Source of the DNA: Candidatus Nomurabacteria bacterium
GTDB taxonomy: Bacteria > Patescibacteriota > Minisyncoccia > Phycocordibacterales > UBA9973
Direction of reading: 5' to 3'
DNA: 56,254 bases
Assembly: GCA_023267275.1 (NCBI GenBank)
Contig: JAHFNO010000008.1
Location: 1-56,254, forward strand
Positions within the stretch are counted from its first letter, which is position 1, and the number at the start of each line of letters is the position of its first letter. Below are positions 10,510 to 19,802 of this stretch, piece after piece. Made by a program: the position numbers and the translations under genes. The notes under the pieces were generated by a model. The model did no database searches. It was given only the letters and a program-made list of their open reading frames with translations, and was not told the DNA's origin.

Positions 10510-11892
10510 TTATCTACGCGAAATCCCGTATTGTTTCAAATAATCAATATCACTCTGAATGCTTGTTTTGAGACCCATAACACTTCGTCCATACGAACAA
10601 GTTGATCCGCCAGTTCCGTAATATTTACATGCGGCGCGGATCTGTCCGGTGTAGGTATCTCCTACGGCACCAAGGTCAGTAAGATAAAGCGCAGAAGCCA
10701 TAAATGCATCTTGAGGTGCCCATGGATTTGCATCATAGCCAAGTGCACTCTTCAAACGATCGGCAAAGAGTTGCCATGTTGAGGCGATAAATTGGGCAGG
10801 ACCCATCGCTCCTCCGTATCCACCAGCTCCTGCAATCGGACAAGAAACTACAGTCTTCATTGGATCGAGACCTAGACGACCAGTAATAGCAAGAAATGGT
10901 GGCACATCACGCGAAGGCTTCATCACATTTGGAAATACGCGGCCGGATTTGATACTCATTCCAGCACCAGTGCCAGTGTCGGTGAGATAACATGTTCCCA
11001 CATTCGAGCCGAGGTTTGATTCCTGCGTAGCAATCGCAAGCAAATACGCAGGATCGATACCAGTTTTGTTTGCTGCGGTTTGCGCATACTGCAATGCAAT
11101 ATCAAATCGAATAGCCTGGCCTCCTCCCGCGAGCTGGAAGAGTTTTGCTTTAATCTGCGCCACTTTTGCCTGTTGTTGCGCTATGACCTTCTGATATGCT
11201 GATTCTTTACTTTTACTTATTGAGAGCAATGTTTTCTGTGTAGACTGATCCTGCTCGATGCTTTTCTGCACCGACAACAAATTTTGTTTTTCGTCGATTG
11301 TTTTATTCTGTTCTTTTTCAAGATTTGCTTTGGTTTGTTCCGTCACGCCTTTGATCTGATTGATGGTATCTACAGAAGCTTTCACTTTTGCCTTCAGCGT
11401 ATCAAAGCGACTTATGTCGGAATAAAATTCAGATAGCGACTGTGATGCAAGCAAAAAATTCGTAACAGTTTGATGATCCATTTCGTTTGTTTTGCGAATA
11501 AGTTGGGCGAGCGATTCCTTCTGATTTTGAATTTTTTCAGAAAGAGAAAGAATAGTAGATTTTTTTTCACTAATCGAAGCAGAAAGTTGTGCCACTTTGA
11601 GTTGCTTGGCTTTGATCTCGGCTTTTTTTGCATTGATTTGTGTAGTAAGAATATTGATATCACCCTGGAGTGTTCCAGAGTTTGCTTTCTGAGCAGCAAG
11701 TTGATCACTCAGTACCTTGAGTTGCGCTTCAAGGTCATTGATTTGGTTTTGACAGTATGCACGCTGGTCGGGGGTGGCAGAAGATGTGAGCGTAAGACAA
11801 TCAAAATCGGCGTGCGCGAGCTTTGTGCCTGCAGGCACAAAGCTCGCGCATAGCACAACAATTAAGATGCTTGGTAAAAAATACTTTTTCAT
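10510..11892 (-). CDS. Secreted murein hydrolase: N-terminal coiled coil plus lytic-transglycosylase-like C-terminal domain
   Basis: Signal MKKYFLPSILIVVLCASFVPAG; long coiled coil; AIATQESNLGSNVG...GGYGGAMGPAQFIASTW. Confidence 0.85.
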   Translation of the reverse strand: MKKYFLPSILIVVLCASFVPAGTKLAHADFDCLTLTSSATPDQRAYCQNQINDLEAQLKVLSDQLAAQKANSGTLQGDINILTTQINAKKAEIKAKQLKVAQLSASISEKKSTILSLSEKIQNQKESLAQLIRKTNEMDHQTVTNFLLASQSLSEFYSDISRFDTLKAKVKASVDTINQIKGVTEQTKANLEKEQNKTIDEKQNLLSVQKSIEQDQSTQKTLLSISKSKESAYQKVIAQQQAKVAQIKAKLFQLAGGGQAIRFDIALQYAQTAANKTGIDPAYLLAIATQESNLGSNVGTCYLTDTGTGAGMSIKSGRVFPNVMKPSRDVPPFLAITGRLGLDPMKTVVSCPIAGAGGYGGAMGPAQFIASTWQLFADRLKSALGYDANPWAPQDAFMASALYLTDLGAVGDTYTGQIRAACKYYGTGGSTCSYGRSVMGLKTSIQSDIDYLKQYGISRR

Positions 11893-11956
11893 ATAATAAA
11901 ACAACCTCGTTAGAGGTCGTTTTATTATACCATTCTTAATTCCTAATTCGTAATTC

Positions 11957-12598
11957 TTAATTCTCTGTAGGTGCTTCTTCCTCTTTCTTTCCTTTCTTTT
12001 CAACTTCGATAGCTGCAAAGTCGATTGCTGCAGGAGCTTCTTCAACTTCTTCCTTCACTGCGGTGATTGAGGCAACAACGTCAGTAGGTTTTGCAAGAAG
12101 TTCTACGCCTGATGGAACAGCAAGATCAGAAACATTGATGTGACTATCAACAACATCGAGTGTTGAGATATCGACAGAGATTGAGTGTGGCAAATCCTTT
12201 GGAAGACCCTTCACATTGATTTCATGAATAACCTTTACGAGTGTTCCAAGACTTCCCTTGACTGCAGGAGAAACTCCAACGAATTCAAGTGGAACTGTAA
12301 CTTCGATAGGTTTGTTGACATCGATAGCAAGAAAGTCTACGTGCTGAGGAACACTTTTAATCGGATCATCAGAAACATCCTGTACAAGTACTGTAACAGT
12401 GCCAGTTGGGAGTTCGAGAGAAATTGTGCCAGATTCACCAGCTTCTTTGTACACTTTTACAAAATCGGTAAACGGTACTGAGATTGAAGCAGTCTCGCGA
12501 CCTGCTCCGTACACGACAGCAGGAATCATCCCTTCTGCGCGAAGATTACTAATGTTTTTACCCGCTTCACGGGCTGTTCCTTTAAGTGATATAACCAT
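11957..12598 (-). CDS. rplY: 50S ribosomal protein L25 (CTC family)
   Basis: GKNISNLRAEGMIPAVVYGAG...VQDVSDDPIKSVPQHVDFLAI. Confidence 0.92.
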   Translation of the reverse strand: MVISLKGTAREAGKNISNLRAEGMIPAVVYGAGRETASISVPFTDFVKVYKEAGESGTISLELPTGTVTVLVQDVSDDPIKSVPQHVDFLAIDVNKPIEVTVPLEFVGVSPAVKGSLGTLVKVIHEINVKGLPKDLPHSISVDISTLDVVDSHINVSDLAVPSGVELLAKPTDVVASITAVKEEVEEAPAAIDFAAIEVEKKGKKEEEAPTEN

Positions 12599-12799
12599 AG
12601 ACTGCTATTATACACACAAAATGCAATGAGTCAAAAATAACTCAGCGAAACAAATGCAAACTATTTTCAAAGACACCCATAAAATTCTGCTGAATTTTTG
12701 GTCACGCTCGGCTCGTCAGCCTGTGCGAGGTCTTTGAAAATAGTCTGCATACGTTTCTAGCCTCGAAAAAGCTTATAATACAAGGATGAAATGAATTTC

Positions 12800-12828
12800 T
12801 TGACTTTTTCTTATTAAAGTGATATAAT
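12800..12828 (+). promoter_or_regulatory. Sigma70-type promoter
   Basis: TTGACT-17 bp-TATAAT upstream of a hairpin leader and the 12910 ORF. Confidence 0.75.
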
Positions 12829-12909
12829 TAAGAAAATTAAGTTAGGAATTTCCTAGCGCTTATGTATGTGAGCCTTAAGATATTCCTAACTTTTAAAGCA
12901 CATTAGAAT

Positions 12910-13167
12910 ATGCGTGAATTATTCAATAGGATCTGGACACGTCCAAGATATGGAGCAGGATTTTTATTAGTATTATTCTTCGGATGGTTATTTTTCTGGA
13001 GGCTATTCAATCCTGAATCTTTTACAGAAAACATGAATGGTTTCTGGAGAGACGTCAACACATTATTCTGGTATTTGATAAAACTTGTATTAGTTATTAT
13101 CGGTTTAGCTGTAATGTGTGGCTGGCGTCCGTTCAAAAAGAAAAACACTGGGAGTGGGCATAAGTAA
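12910..13167 (+). CDS. Small membrane protein, hypothetical
   Basis: 85 aa with two hydrophobic segments; preceded by promoter. Confidence 0.6.
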   Translation: MRELFNRIWTRPRYGAGFLLVLFFGWLFFWRLFNPESFTENMNGFWRDVNTLFWYLIKLVLVIIGLAVMCGWRPFKKKNTGSGHK

Positions 13168-13236
13168 AATAATTTTGTTGTGAAAATGAGGGTTAAGGGG
13201 TAAGCGCGCCACGCTTGCCTCTTTTTTATTTGTATT

Positions 13237-13350
13237 ATTCTCCTCCTTTACTAAGGAGGAGTGTTTTGTATAAGTGTATCCTTAAAAACGAGGTGGTTCC
13301 TAAATCAAAATGCACCCCCTCTTAATCTCCCCCTTGGTAAAGGGGGAGAA
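13237..13350. repeat. Intergenic nested palindromic repeat, family 2 copy 1
   Basis: ctcctcctttactaaggaggag ... acgaggtggtt ... ctcccccttggtaaagggggag. Confidence 0.55.
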
Positions 13351-13379
13351 AAAATACCCTACACCCTAACCCCTATCCC

Positions 13380-15104
13380 CTATCCCCTAATGAGATACTT
13401 CCCAATATCACTCTTCATCAGTCCTACTTTTTTTCCAGGATTGAAAATAGTTTGTGGATCAAAAATCTTTTTTACTTCAGCAAACAATGCAATTATTTCC
13501 GCACCATATTGATCCAAAAGAAATGGCGTGCGAATAATTCCATCGTTGTGCTCGGCGGTAATAGATCCACCAAGCGAAAGTACGAGCGAGTACACTTCGT
13601 TGGAAACATCAAGAATCATTTTCTCTGCGAGACGTGCATCTTTTTCGATGAGTGGAATAATATGAAAATTTCCATTCCCCGCATGGCCGTGAATGTTGTA
13701 ATTGAGTTTATGTCCTTCCAAAATTGCTTGGAGTTTTGGCAAAAATTCTGGAAGTTTTTCTGGTGGCACAATAACATCGTCCACAAACGGTGCCGTGCGC
13801 TTCCCAGAAAAATGTTCGCGGAGAAGAGCGAAGCTATCGCGACGTATCGTCCAGTATTTTTCTCCATCAGCGTGATGTTCTACCATGCGAGTAGAAAGTT
13901 GTGGAAACCTTTGCAATTTCTTTTCAAGCAGATTGAGACGTGACAACGCTTCAGCTTTGTTTGGTCCGGCACATTCTACAAGAAGCACGATTTTCGGCAT
14001 TCCCGCTATCATCATCCAAAATTCTGGAATAAATCGTAGGCCAAGTTTGATTGCGCCCCAGAATCCTTGTTTTTTTATGAAGCCTCGCCAAAATTTTACG
14101 GCAAGCAATATTGTCTTGTCATCATATGCTTCTACAGCCTCAGGGCTCACAGTGAGCGTCTCGTCGACAACACTGCCGAGAATACTGAGGTCACACAGAA
14201 AAATCACAAGCAATGCAGAATGCTTTTCATCTTCAATATTTTCAACAAGACGCAGTGTCGCGCTGGTGGTAATACCGAGTGTTCCTTGCGAACCGGCAAT
14301 GAGCTGACTCAAATCTACCATTTCATTTCCCGACTTCTCGTCACGACGAACAATATTCCACAAATTGTATCCAGCAGAATTTTTTGAAACATGTGGACGT
14401 TTTGATTCAATCAGACTTTTATTTGCATCAAGAAGCGCAAGGAGAGATTTGTATATTCCACCCACAAACGAATTCTCACTAGCGCGATGTTCGGCTTCCT
14501 GTCGAGGAATTTCACTGAATGTTTCCACCGAGCCATCAGCAAGAACAACTTCAACACTCTTTATATAGTCTTGTGTCTTTCCGTATTTGAGTGAAAGCTC
14601 GCCACCGGAATTGTTGTTGATCATTCCACCAAGTGCGTTGATGCTTTTTGAAGCAGTAAAGCATGGCAAAAGTAAATCTTGCCTAAGTGTGAGATCCTCA
14701 AGGTCACGGTAAAAAGTGCCCGGCTCAATATGCGCCTCGCCAGAAATTGTCACTTCATTTGCATGATAAAAATGCGGAAGAATTGTATACGGAGAAACTT
14801 TTTTTATCTCAGGAGTTTTGTTAAGATAGCGAGTGGTGTCGAGACTAATAGAGTTGTTCAGCGATCCTCCTGCCATGCACGTCCCGGCTGAGCGAGCAGT
14901 GATAGAAATCGCAGGATTTGTTGCTTTTTCCTTTGCGACAAAACGCACGAGAGCGGAAACATCGGCAACATTTTTTGGATAGACAACGAGCTCTGGGCGA
15001 ATGTCGAACAAACTCGCATCACGACTATGTGTTGCAAGTGTTTTTTCACTATCATCAATGTCACCCGTAAAGAACTTTTGTATCTCCTGCTTCATACGTG
15101 ACAA
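13380..15104 (-). CDS. FAD-linked oxidase (glycolate oxidase/D-lactate dehydrogenase-like, GlcD family)
   Basis: RPELVVYPKNVADVSALVRF...SAGTCMAGG...; C-terminal GHAGNGNFHIIPL and ITAEHNDGI motifs. Confidence 0.88.
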   Translation of the reverse strand: MSRMKQEIQKFFTGDIDDSEKTLATHSRDASLFDIRPELVVYPKNVADVSALVRFVAKEKATNPAISITARSAGTCMAGGSLNNSISLDTTRYLNKTPEIKKVSPYTILPHFYHANEVTISGEAHIEPGTFYRDLEDLTLRQDLLLPCFTASKSINALGGMINNNSGGELSLKYGKTQDYIKSVEVVLADGSVETFSEIPRQEAEHRASENSFVGGIYKSLLALLDANKSLIESKRPHVSKNSAGYNLWNIVRRDEKSGNEMVDLSQLIAGSQGTLGITTSATLRLVENIEDEKHSALLVIFLCDLSILGSVVDETLTVSPEAVEAYDDKTILLAVKFWRGFIKKQGFWGAIKLGLRFIPEFWMMIAGMPKIVLLVECAGPNKAEALSRLNLLEKKLQRFPQLSTRMVEHHADGEKYWTIRRDSFALLREHFSGKRTAPFVDDVIVPPEKLPEFLPKLQAILEGHKLNYNIHGHAGNGNFHIIPLIEKDARLAEKMILDVSNEVYSLVLSLGGSITAEHNDGIIRTPFLLDQYGAEIIALFAEVKKIFDPQTIFNPGKKVGLMKSDIGKYLIRG

Positions 15105-15129
15105 TTATATCATGTAAACAATAAAATTT

Positions 15130-15207
15130 GTGTCATCCTGAACTTGTTTCAGGATCTAGTATTGAATGTATTAACCCATGGATCCTGAAACAAGTTCAGG
15201 ATGACAC
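15130..15207. repeat. 27-bp perfect inverted repeat, 24-bp spacer, each arm itself palindromic (family 1)
   Basis: gtgtcatcctgaacttgtttcaggatc (15130-15156) and its exact reverse complement (15181-15207). Confidence 0.9.
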
Positions 15208-15236
15208 TCGAAAAAGTAAAAGGTATAATAGACACT

Positions 15237-16226
15237 ATGAATACGTACGATTTTATCGCCATTGGCGACGTTGTTATTGATGATTTTATCCGATTGAAAG
15301 ATGCGGAGGCCACATGTGACCTCGATCAAGAAAATTGTAAACTTTCTTTGCGCTTTGGCGACAAAGTCCCCTATGAATTCAATCAGGTTTTATACGCTGT
15401 TGGAAATGGAGCAAATGCTGCAGTGTCGGCATCACGACTTGGAATCAATTCGGCACTCTCTGGTGTTGTCGGAAATGATGAACGTGGAAAATTGTGCATA
15501 GAAGAACTCAAGAAAAATAATATCGGCCTCGATTATCTCGAAACAGATCCTGCGCTTCCAACAAATTACCACTACGTTCTCTGGTATGGACCAGAGCGCA
15601 CTATTCTCGTGAAGCATGCATCATTTGAAAGAAATTTCTTAAACACTATTGTTGCGCCAAAGTGGATATATCTCACCTCACTCGGAGAAAATACCGAGGC
15701 ATTTCATCATGGATTTGCACAGTGGTTGAAAGCACACCCCGAAACAAAGCTCGCCTTCCAGCCAGGAACATTTCAAATGAAAATGGGCACGGAAAAATTG
15801 AAAGATATTTATCTCGCAACTGAAATTTTCTTTTGTAATTTTGAAGAAGCACAACGTATTCTCGCTACGCCAGAGACCGACCACAAAAAATTGATGGACA
15901 TGCTTCATGCACTCGGACCAAAAATCGTGGTGATGACCGATGGTATCAAAGGTGCATACGCTCGAGAGGAAAATGGCACGTGTTGGTTTATGCCAATCTA
16001 TCCACACGACCCAATAGAACGCACTGGTGCTGGTGATGCATACGCTTCAACAATCACTTCCGCTCTCCTACTTGGAAAAACAATGGCCGAAGCATTACTC
16101 TGGGCACCAATCAATGCCATGTCGGTGACTCTCGAAATCGGCGCACAAAAAGGATTGCTCACTCAGGAAAAAATTCAGGAATATCTTGCAAAGGCTCCAG
16201 CAGACTACAAGCCGGTTCAGATATAA
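15237..16226 (+). CDS. PfkB-family carbohydrate kinase
   Basis: MNTYDFIAIGDVVIDDF...GNGANAAVSASRLG...ERTGAGDAYASTITSALL (PfkB signature 2). Confidence 0.92.
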   Translation: MNTYDFIAIGDVVIDDFIRLKDAEATCDLDQENCKLSLRFGDKVPYEFNQVLYAVGNGANAAVSASRLGINSALSGVVGNDERGKLCIEELKKNNIGLDYLETDPALPTNYHYVLWYGPERTILVKHASFERNFLNTIVAPKWIYLTSLGENTEAFHHGFAQWLKAHPETKLAFQPGTFQMKMGTEKLKDIYLATEIFFCNFEEAQRILATPETDHKKLMDMLHALGPKIVVMTDGIKGAYAREENGTCWFMPIYPHDPIERTGAGDAYASTITSALLLGKTMAEALLWAPINAMSVTLEIGAQKGLLTQEKIQEYLAKAPADYKPVQI

Positions 16227-16235
16227 CCCTGGGGT

Positions 16236-16336
16236 GTGTCATTCCCGGCCTGACCGGGAATCTAGGTTAATACATGCCAATACGACTGGATCCCCGAGCG
16301 CCAAGCGCGAATTTGCTAATTCGCAAGTCGGGGATG
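16236..16336. repeat. Palindromic intergenic repeat, family 1-like
   Basis: tgtcattcccggcctgaccgggaatc ... agtcggggatgaca. Confidence 0.6.
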
Positions 16337-16378
16337 ACAACCTATCAGATAGATTGTATATGGAACAAAAAAATACAC

Positions 16379-16632
16379 TTGTCAAATTCATTTGGCAGGT
16401 GTATAATCTGCTCAAATCATAACTATTATGCAAAATTCACTACTTGTCGCTCCCCAAAGGAGACTGATTTTGATTAGAAGTTTTTGGGTAATAATCAAAA
16501 TCAGCAGGCACTCAGTAAGATTTTTTACCCCTGGTGAAAATTATCGTTTTAATTGGAGAGATCGCCTGTATTTTGCAGGCAAATAATGTTTCTAAATAAA
16601 TTTTAAAAGCTGGTCTCCACCAGCTTTTTTTA
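16379..16632 (+). ncRNA. Candidate independent transcription unit: promoter, structured RNA or 52-aa ORF, terminator
   Basis: TTGTCA-17-TATAAT (16379-16407); perfect 13-bp stem ctgattttgatta/taatcaaaatcag (16464-16504); terminator AAAGCTGGTctccACCAGCTTTTTTTT (16606-16632). An ATG-TAA ORF at 16428-16586 is the alternative reading. Confidence 0.5.
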
Positions 16633-16672
16633 TTTCTTGCATTGTATTACCTAGAGCCTAATAATCTAGAGC

Positions 16673-17668
16673 CTAGTTCTTCCTATCCATCACTTTTTTA
16701 ATTGCAGCAATAATATCCTTTACTCCCATTCCATAATGCTCAACGAGTTCGAGCGGTGTTCCAGACTGACCGTATTCGTCTTGTACACCCAGAAATTCTA
16801 TCGGCACTGGAAATTGTTTTGCCAAACATTCAGCCACTGCGCTTCCCATTCCTCCTGCCACTTGGTGTTCTTCTACTGTGACAATTGCTTTTGTTTCTTT
16901 TGCGAGTGCAACGATTGCCGGTACATCGAGTGGTTTGATTGTGGCGAGATTCATGACCTTCACGCGAATTCCCTCTTTCTCAAGTTTCTTTGCAGCACGC
17001 ATTGCATTGTGCACAAGCGATCCACACGCAATCACTCCAACATGAGCGAGTCCGTCAGGAGAAAAAAATACTTGTGCTTTGCCAATTTCAAATGGAGTAT
17101 CTTCTGTGGTAATCACTGGAGTTTTTTCGCGAGCGAGTCGAATATATGCAGGCTGTCCGAGTTTTGCGAGTGCCATCGTTGCTTTCTTTGCCTCAATAGA
17201 ATCACATGGAGCAATCACATTCATACGAGGAAGCACGCGCATGAGCGCGATATCTTCAATGGCTTGATGTGTGCCACCATCTGGTCCAACAGAGACACCT
17301 GCATGACTGCCCACGATAATCACAGGTACGTTGTTGTATGTGATGGTCGTGCGAATTTGTTCCCAATTTCTTCCTGGAGAAAACATGGCGTATGAAGAAA
17401 CGAATGGGATTTTCCCCATCGCCGCCATTCCCGATGCCGTGGTTACCAAATTTTGTTCTGCCACACCCACTTGTACAAATCGTTTTGGAAAACGATCAGC
17501 AAAGAGATTCATTTTTGTAGACTCGGTGAGGTCGGCACAGAGGCCAACAACTTTTTCATTGTCGATTCCCGCTTGCAAAAGTCCCTCGCCAAAACCCTGA
17601 CGAATCGGCACTTGCTCGACATCGTCATTCCAAATCTTGGGGTTAAGTTTTTGTAATGGATTTAACAT
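16673..17668 (-). CDS. Transketolase, C-terminal subunit
   Basis: GIDNEKVVGLCADLTESTKMNLFADRFPKRFVQVGVAEQNLVTTASGMA...DGGTHQAIEDIALMRVLP. Confidence 0.93.
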   Translation of the reverse strand: MLNPLQKLNPKIWNDDVEQVPIRQGFGEGLLQAGIDNEKVVGLCADLTESTKMNLFADRFPKRFVQVGVAEQNLVTTASGMAAMGKIPFVSSYAMFSPGRNWEQIRTTITYNNVPVIIVGSHAGVSVGPDGGTHQAIEDIALMRVLPRMNVIAPCDSIEAKKATMALAKLGQPAYIRLAREKTPVITTEDTPFEIGKAQVFFSPDGLAHVGVIACGSLVHNAMRAAKKLEKEGIRVKVMNLATIKPLDVPAIVALAKETKAIVTVEEHQVAGGMGSAVAECLAKQFPVPIEFLGVQDEYGQSGTPLELVEHYGMGVKDIIAAIKKVMDRKN

Positions 17669-17724
17669 TTAATTTGTATTTCTATTATAGCGCATTATTT
17701 AATGAAGGCATTAGGCGTTAGGCT

Positions 17725-18081
17725 CTAGGCTCTAGCTTTTTCAGTCAATTTATTTAATATTTTCATTACCTCAACAAGATTTGTATCAATTTTAGAATAA
17801 TCAAATTTCTTTGCTCTAAATATTTCCTTGGAAATTATAATTTGTGTTTCTAATTCTGCTGCCGAAGCAAACGCTATTGATAAAAATCTTTTAAATTCAA
17901 TATCTCCTCCTCTCATTTTACCTTCCGCAATATTTGAAGGAATAGAAACAGCAGCACGGCGCATTTGTGATGTTAATCCAAATATTTCTTCTTTTGGAAA
18001 TTTATCGGTTAAATCATAAACAGCAACAACTACTTTTATCGCCTTTTGCCAAACTATAAGGTCTTTATATGTTGTATTCAT
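17725..18081 (-). CDS. Four-helix-bundle protein of the 23S rRNA intervening-sequence (S23/IVP) family
   Basis: YKDLIVWQKAIKVVVAVYDLTDKFPKEEIFGLTSQMRRAAVSIPSNIAEG, the typical family motif. Confidence 0.93.
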   Translation of the reverse strand: MNTTYKDLIVWQKAIKVVVAVYDLTDKFPKEEIFGLTSQMRRAAVSIPSNIAEGKMRGGDIEFKRFLSIAFASAAELETQIIISKEIFRAKKFDYSKIDTNLVEVMKILNKLTEKARA

Positions 18082-18117
18082 TGCTAGAGCCTAACGCCTA
18101 GTGCCTAAAGCCTGGGA

Positions 18118-18981
18118 TTATTGGTGTTCGCTTTTAATCTTACCTCCGAGTGTTCGCAATTCTGCGAGAGCTTTTTTGCCCTGTTCAGCGTTTGGTGGAA
18201 CGCCATGCCAATGATAATCACCTTCCATAAAGTCTACGCCTTTACCAGGAATCGTGCGGGCAAGAATGACGGTGGGTTTTTCAAAAACAGTTTTTGCTTC
18301 TTCAAATGCAGAATCGATTGCGTTGAAATCATTGCCGTCAATCTCTATCACATGCCAATTGAAGCTTCGCCATTTTTCTGCAAGTGGTGCGAGTGGCATA
18401 ACATTTTCAACATATCCTTCGATTTGAATATTGTTGTAATCCACTGCTACTGTGAGATTGTGCAACTTGTACTTTGCTGCAAGCATCACTCCCTCCCAAG
18501 TATTTCCTTCTTCGAGTTCACCGTCGGAAAGAAATGCATATATTCGGCGTGTTGCAGTGTCACCAAAATCCATTTTGTCGGAAATAGCCATACCCACTGC
18601 TTGCGAAAGACCTGCACCGAGCGGACCAGATGATGTCTCCACGTATGGAAGCCATTCGCGATGTGGATGACCTTGGAGTCTACTGCCAAATTTGCGCAGC
18701 GTCTTGAGTTCGGCGATAGGAAAATAGCCCGCATGTGCGAGCGTGGAATAATACACAGGACAAATATGTCCATTGGAAAGTACAAAGCGATCACGTTCTA
18801 CCCAGTCGGGACGTTGTGGATCATGACGAAGCGCATGAAAATAGAGATACGTAAACATATCTGCCATACCAAGTGGTCCAGCAGAGTGTCCGCTTTTTGC
18901 TTCGAGCAACGCTTCAATAATCGACATGCGAATATTGTTTGCCGTTGTTTGCAGTTCTAAAATTTTTTCATCTGATAGCAT
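18118..18981 (-). CDS. Transketolase, N-terminal subunit
   Basis: GHSAGPLGMADMFTYLYFHALRHDP...LSDGELEEGNTWEG...TPP-binding motif. Confidence 0.93.
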   Translation of the reverse strand: MLSDEKILELQTTANNIRMSIIEALLEAKSGHSAGPLGMADMFTYLYFHALRHDPQRPDWVERDRFVLSNGHICPVYYSTLAHAGYFPIAELKTLRKFGSRLQGHPHREWLPYVETSSGPLGAGLSQAVGMAISDKMDFGDTATRRIYAFLSDGELEEGNTWEGVMLAAKYKLHNLTVAVDYNNIQIEGYVENVMPLAPLAEKWRSFNWHVIEIDGNDFNAIDSAFEEAKTVFEKPTVILARTIPGKGVDFMEGDYHWHGVPPNAEQGKKALAELRTLGGKIKSEHQ

Positions 18982-18989
18982 GATTCTTA

Positions 18990-19066
18990 CTGTGTCATTC
19001 CGGACTTAATCCGGAATCCATTCTTAGTTCTCGTGGATACCGGATCGTAGTCCAGTATGACAATAC
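18990..19066. repeat. Palindromic intergenic repeat, family 1-like
   Basis: gtgtcattccggacttaatccggaatcc ... ggataccggatcgtagtccagtatgaca. Confidence 0.65.
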
Positions 19067-19071
19067 TAGTA

Positions 19072-19788
19072 TTATTTTAACACAGATTTGAATCGAGCAA
19101 TTGTCTCTGGAATGTTTTCTGCGGAAAAAATTGCTGAGCCGACAACAAGACGCGTTGCTCCTGCAGTAATAAGAGCCTGAGCATTTTCGAGATTGACTGC
19201 ACCATCGACAGCAATCGGAATATTTGGATAGCGAGCACGCAAGATTTCAATATTTTTTATCACTCGATCGTCAAATGGTTGTCCTTGTACGCCAATCTTT
19301 GCGATCCCCATACACTGTACTGAAGTTACAAGACCTTCATCAAGTAATTCAAAAATAATCTCTGGATTTGTATCAGGATTGATTGCAATGACTGGTTCCA
19401 CAATAGTAGGCATGAGCTTGCAACACTCCTCTATCTCAGTGTAATAGTCGATAAACGCTTCTACCTGAAATACAACGCGCGCTGGACCGATAGCCATCAA
19501 GTCTGGGATGAGACGCTTGGCATCTGCCACCATGAGATGCAATTCAAAATCGAATTGTTCCCAATGAGGCATTTCCATTTCGTCAGCAATCATTGCCTTC
19601 AAACCATTTTCAATATTGAGTGATTTTCCTACAACAACGGAAGAAAGAAATGGCCAAGTAACAGTCGGCACAAAAGTACCGTCACAAATATCAATCTGTA
19701 CGGTTTTTGCCGAACCAACAATCTGGTCGAGTCGGTTTGCAACACTATCAAAATCTGCTTCTAAAATTGCGGGAATTATTTCTGCCAT
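19072..19788 (-). CDS. rpe: Ribulose-phosphate 3-epimerase
   Basis: IPAILEADFDSVANRLDQI...VQIDICDGTFVPT...IAVDGAVNLENAQALITAGATRLVVGSAIF. Confidence 0.88.
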   Translation of the reverse strand: MAEIIPAILEADFDSVANRLDQIVGSAKTVQIDICDGTFVPTVTWPFLSSVVVGKSLNIENGLKAMIADEMEMPHWEQFDFELHLMVADAKRLIPDLMAIGPARVVFQVEAFIDYYTEIEECCKLMPTIVEPVIAINPDTNPEIIFELLDEGLVTSVQCMGIAKIGVQGQPFDDRVIKNIEILRARYPNIPIAVDGAVNLENAQALITAGATRLVVGSAIFSAENIPETIARFKSVLK

Positions 19789-19802
19789 TGTATTGTATTT
19801 CT

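Noticed and set aside
10441-10512. 25-bp direct repeat ttagctttgcataagtgttccctta / ttagctttacataggtgttccctta
   Set aside because: Real but short, with two mismatches, and overlapping a stop codon; kept only as an example of host intergenic repetition rather than a separate system.
16673-18981. Frameshifted or broken transketolase
   Set aside because: Separate N- and C-terminal transketolase subunits are normal in many bacteria and archaea; both look intact.
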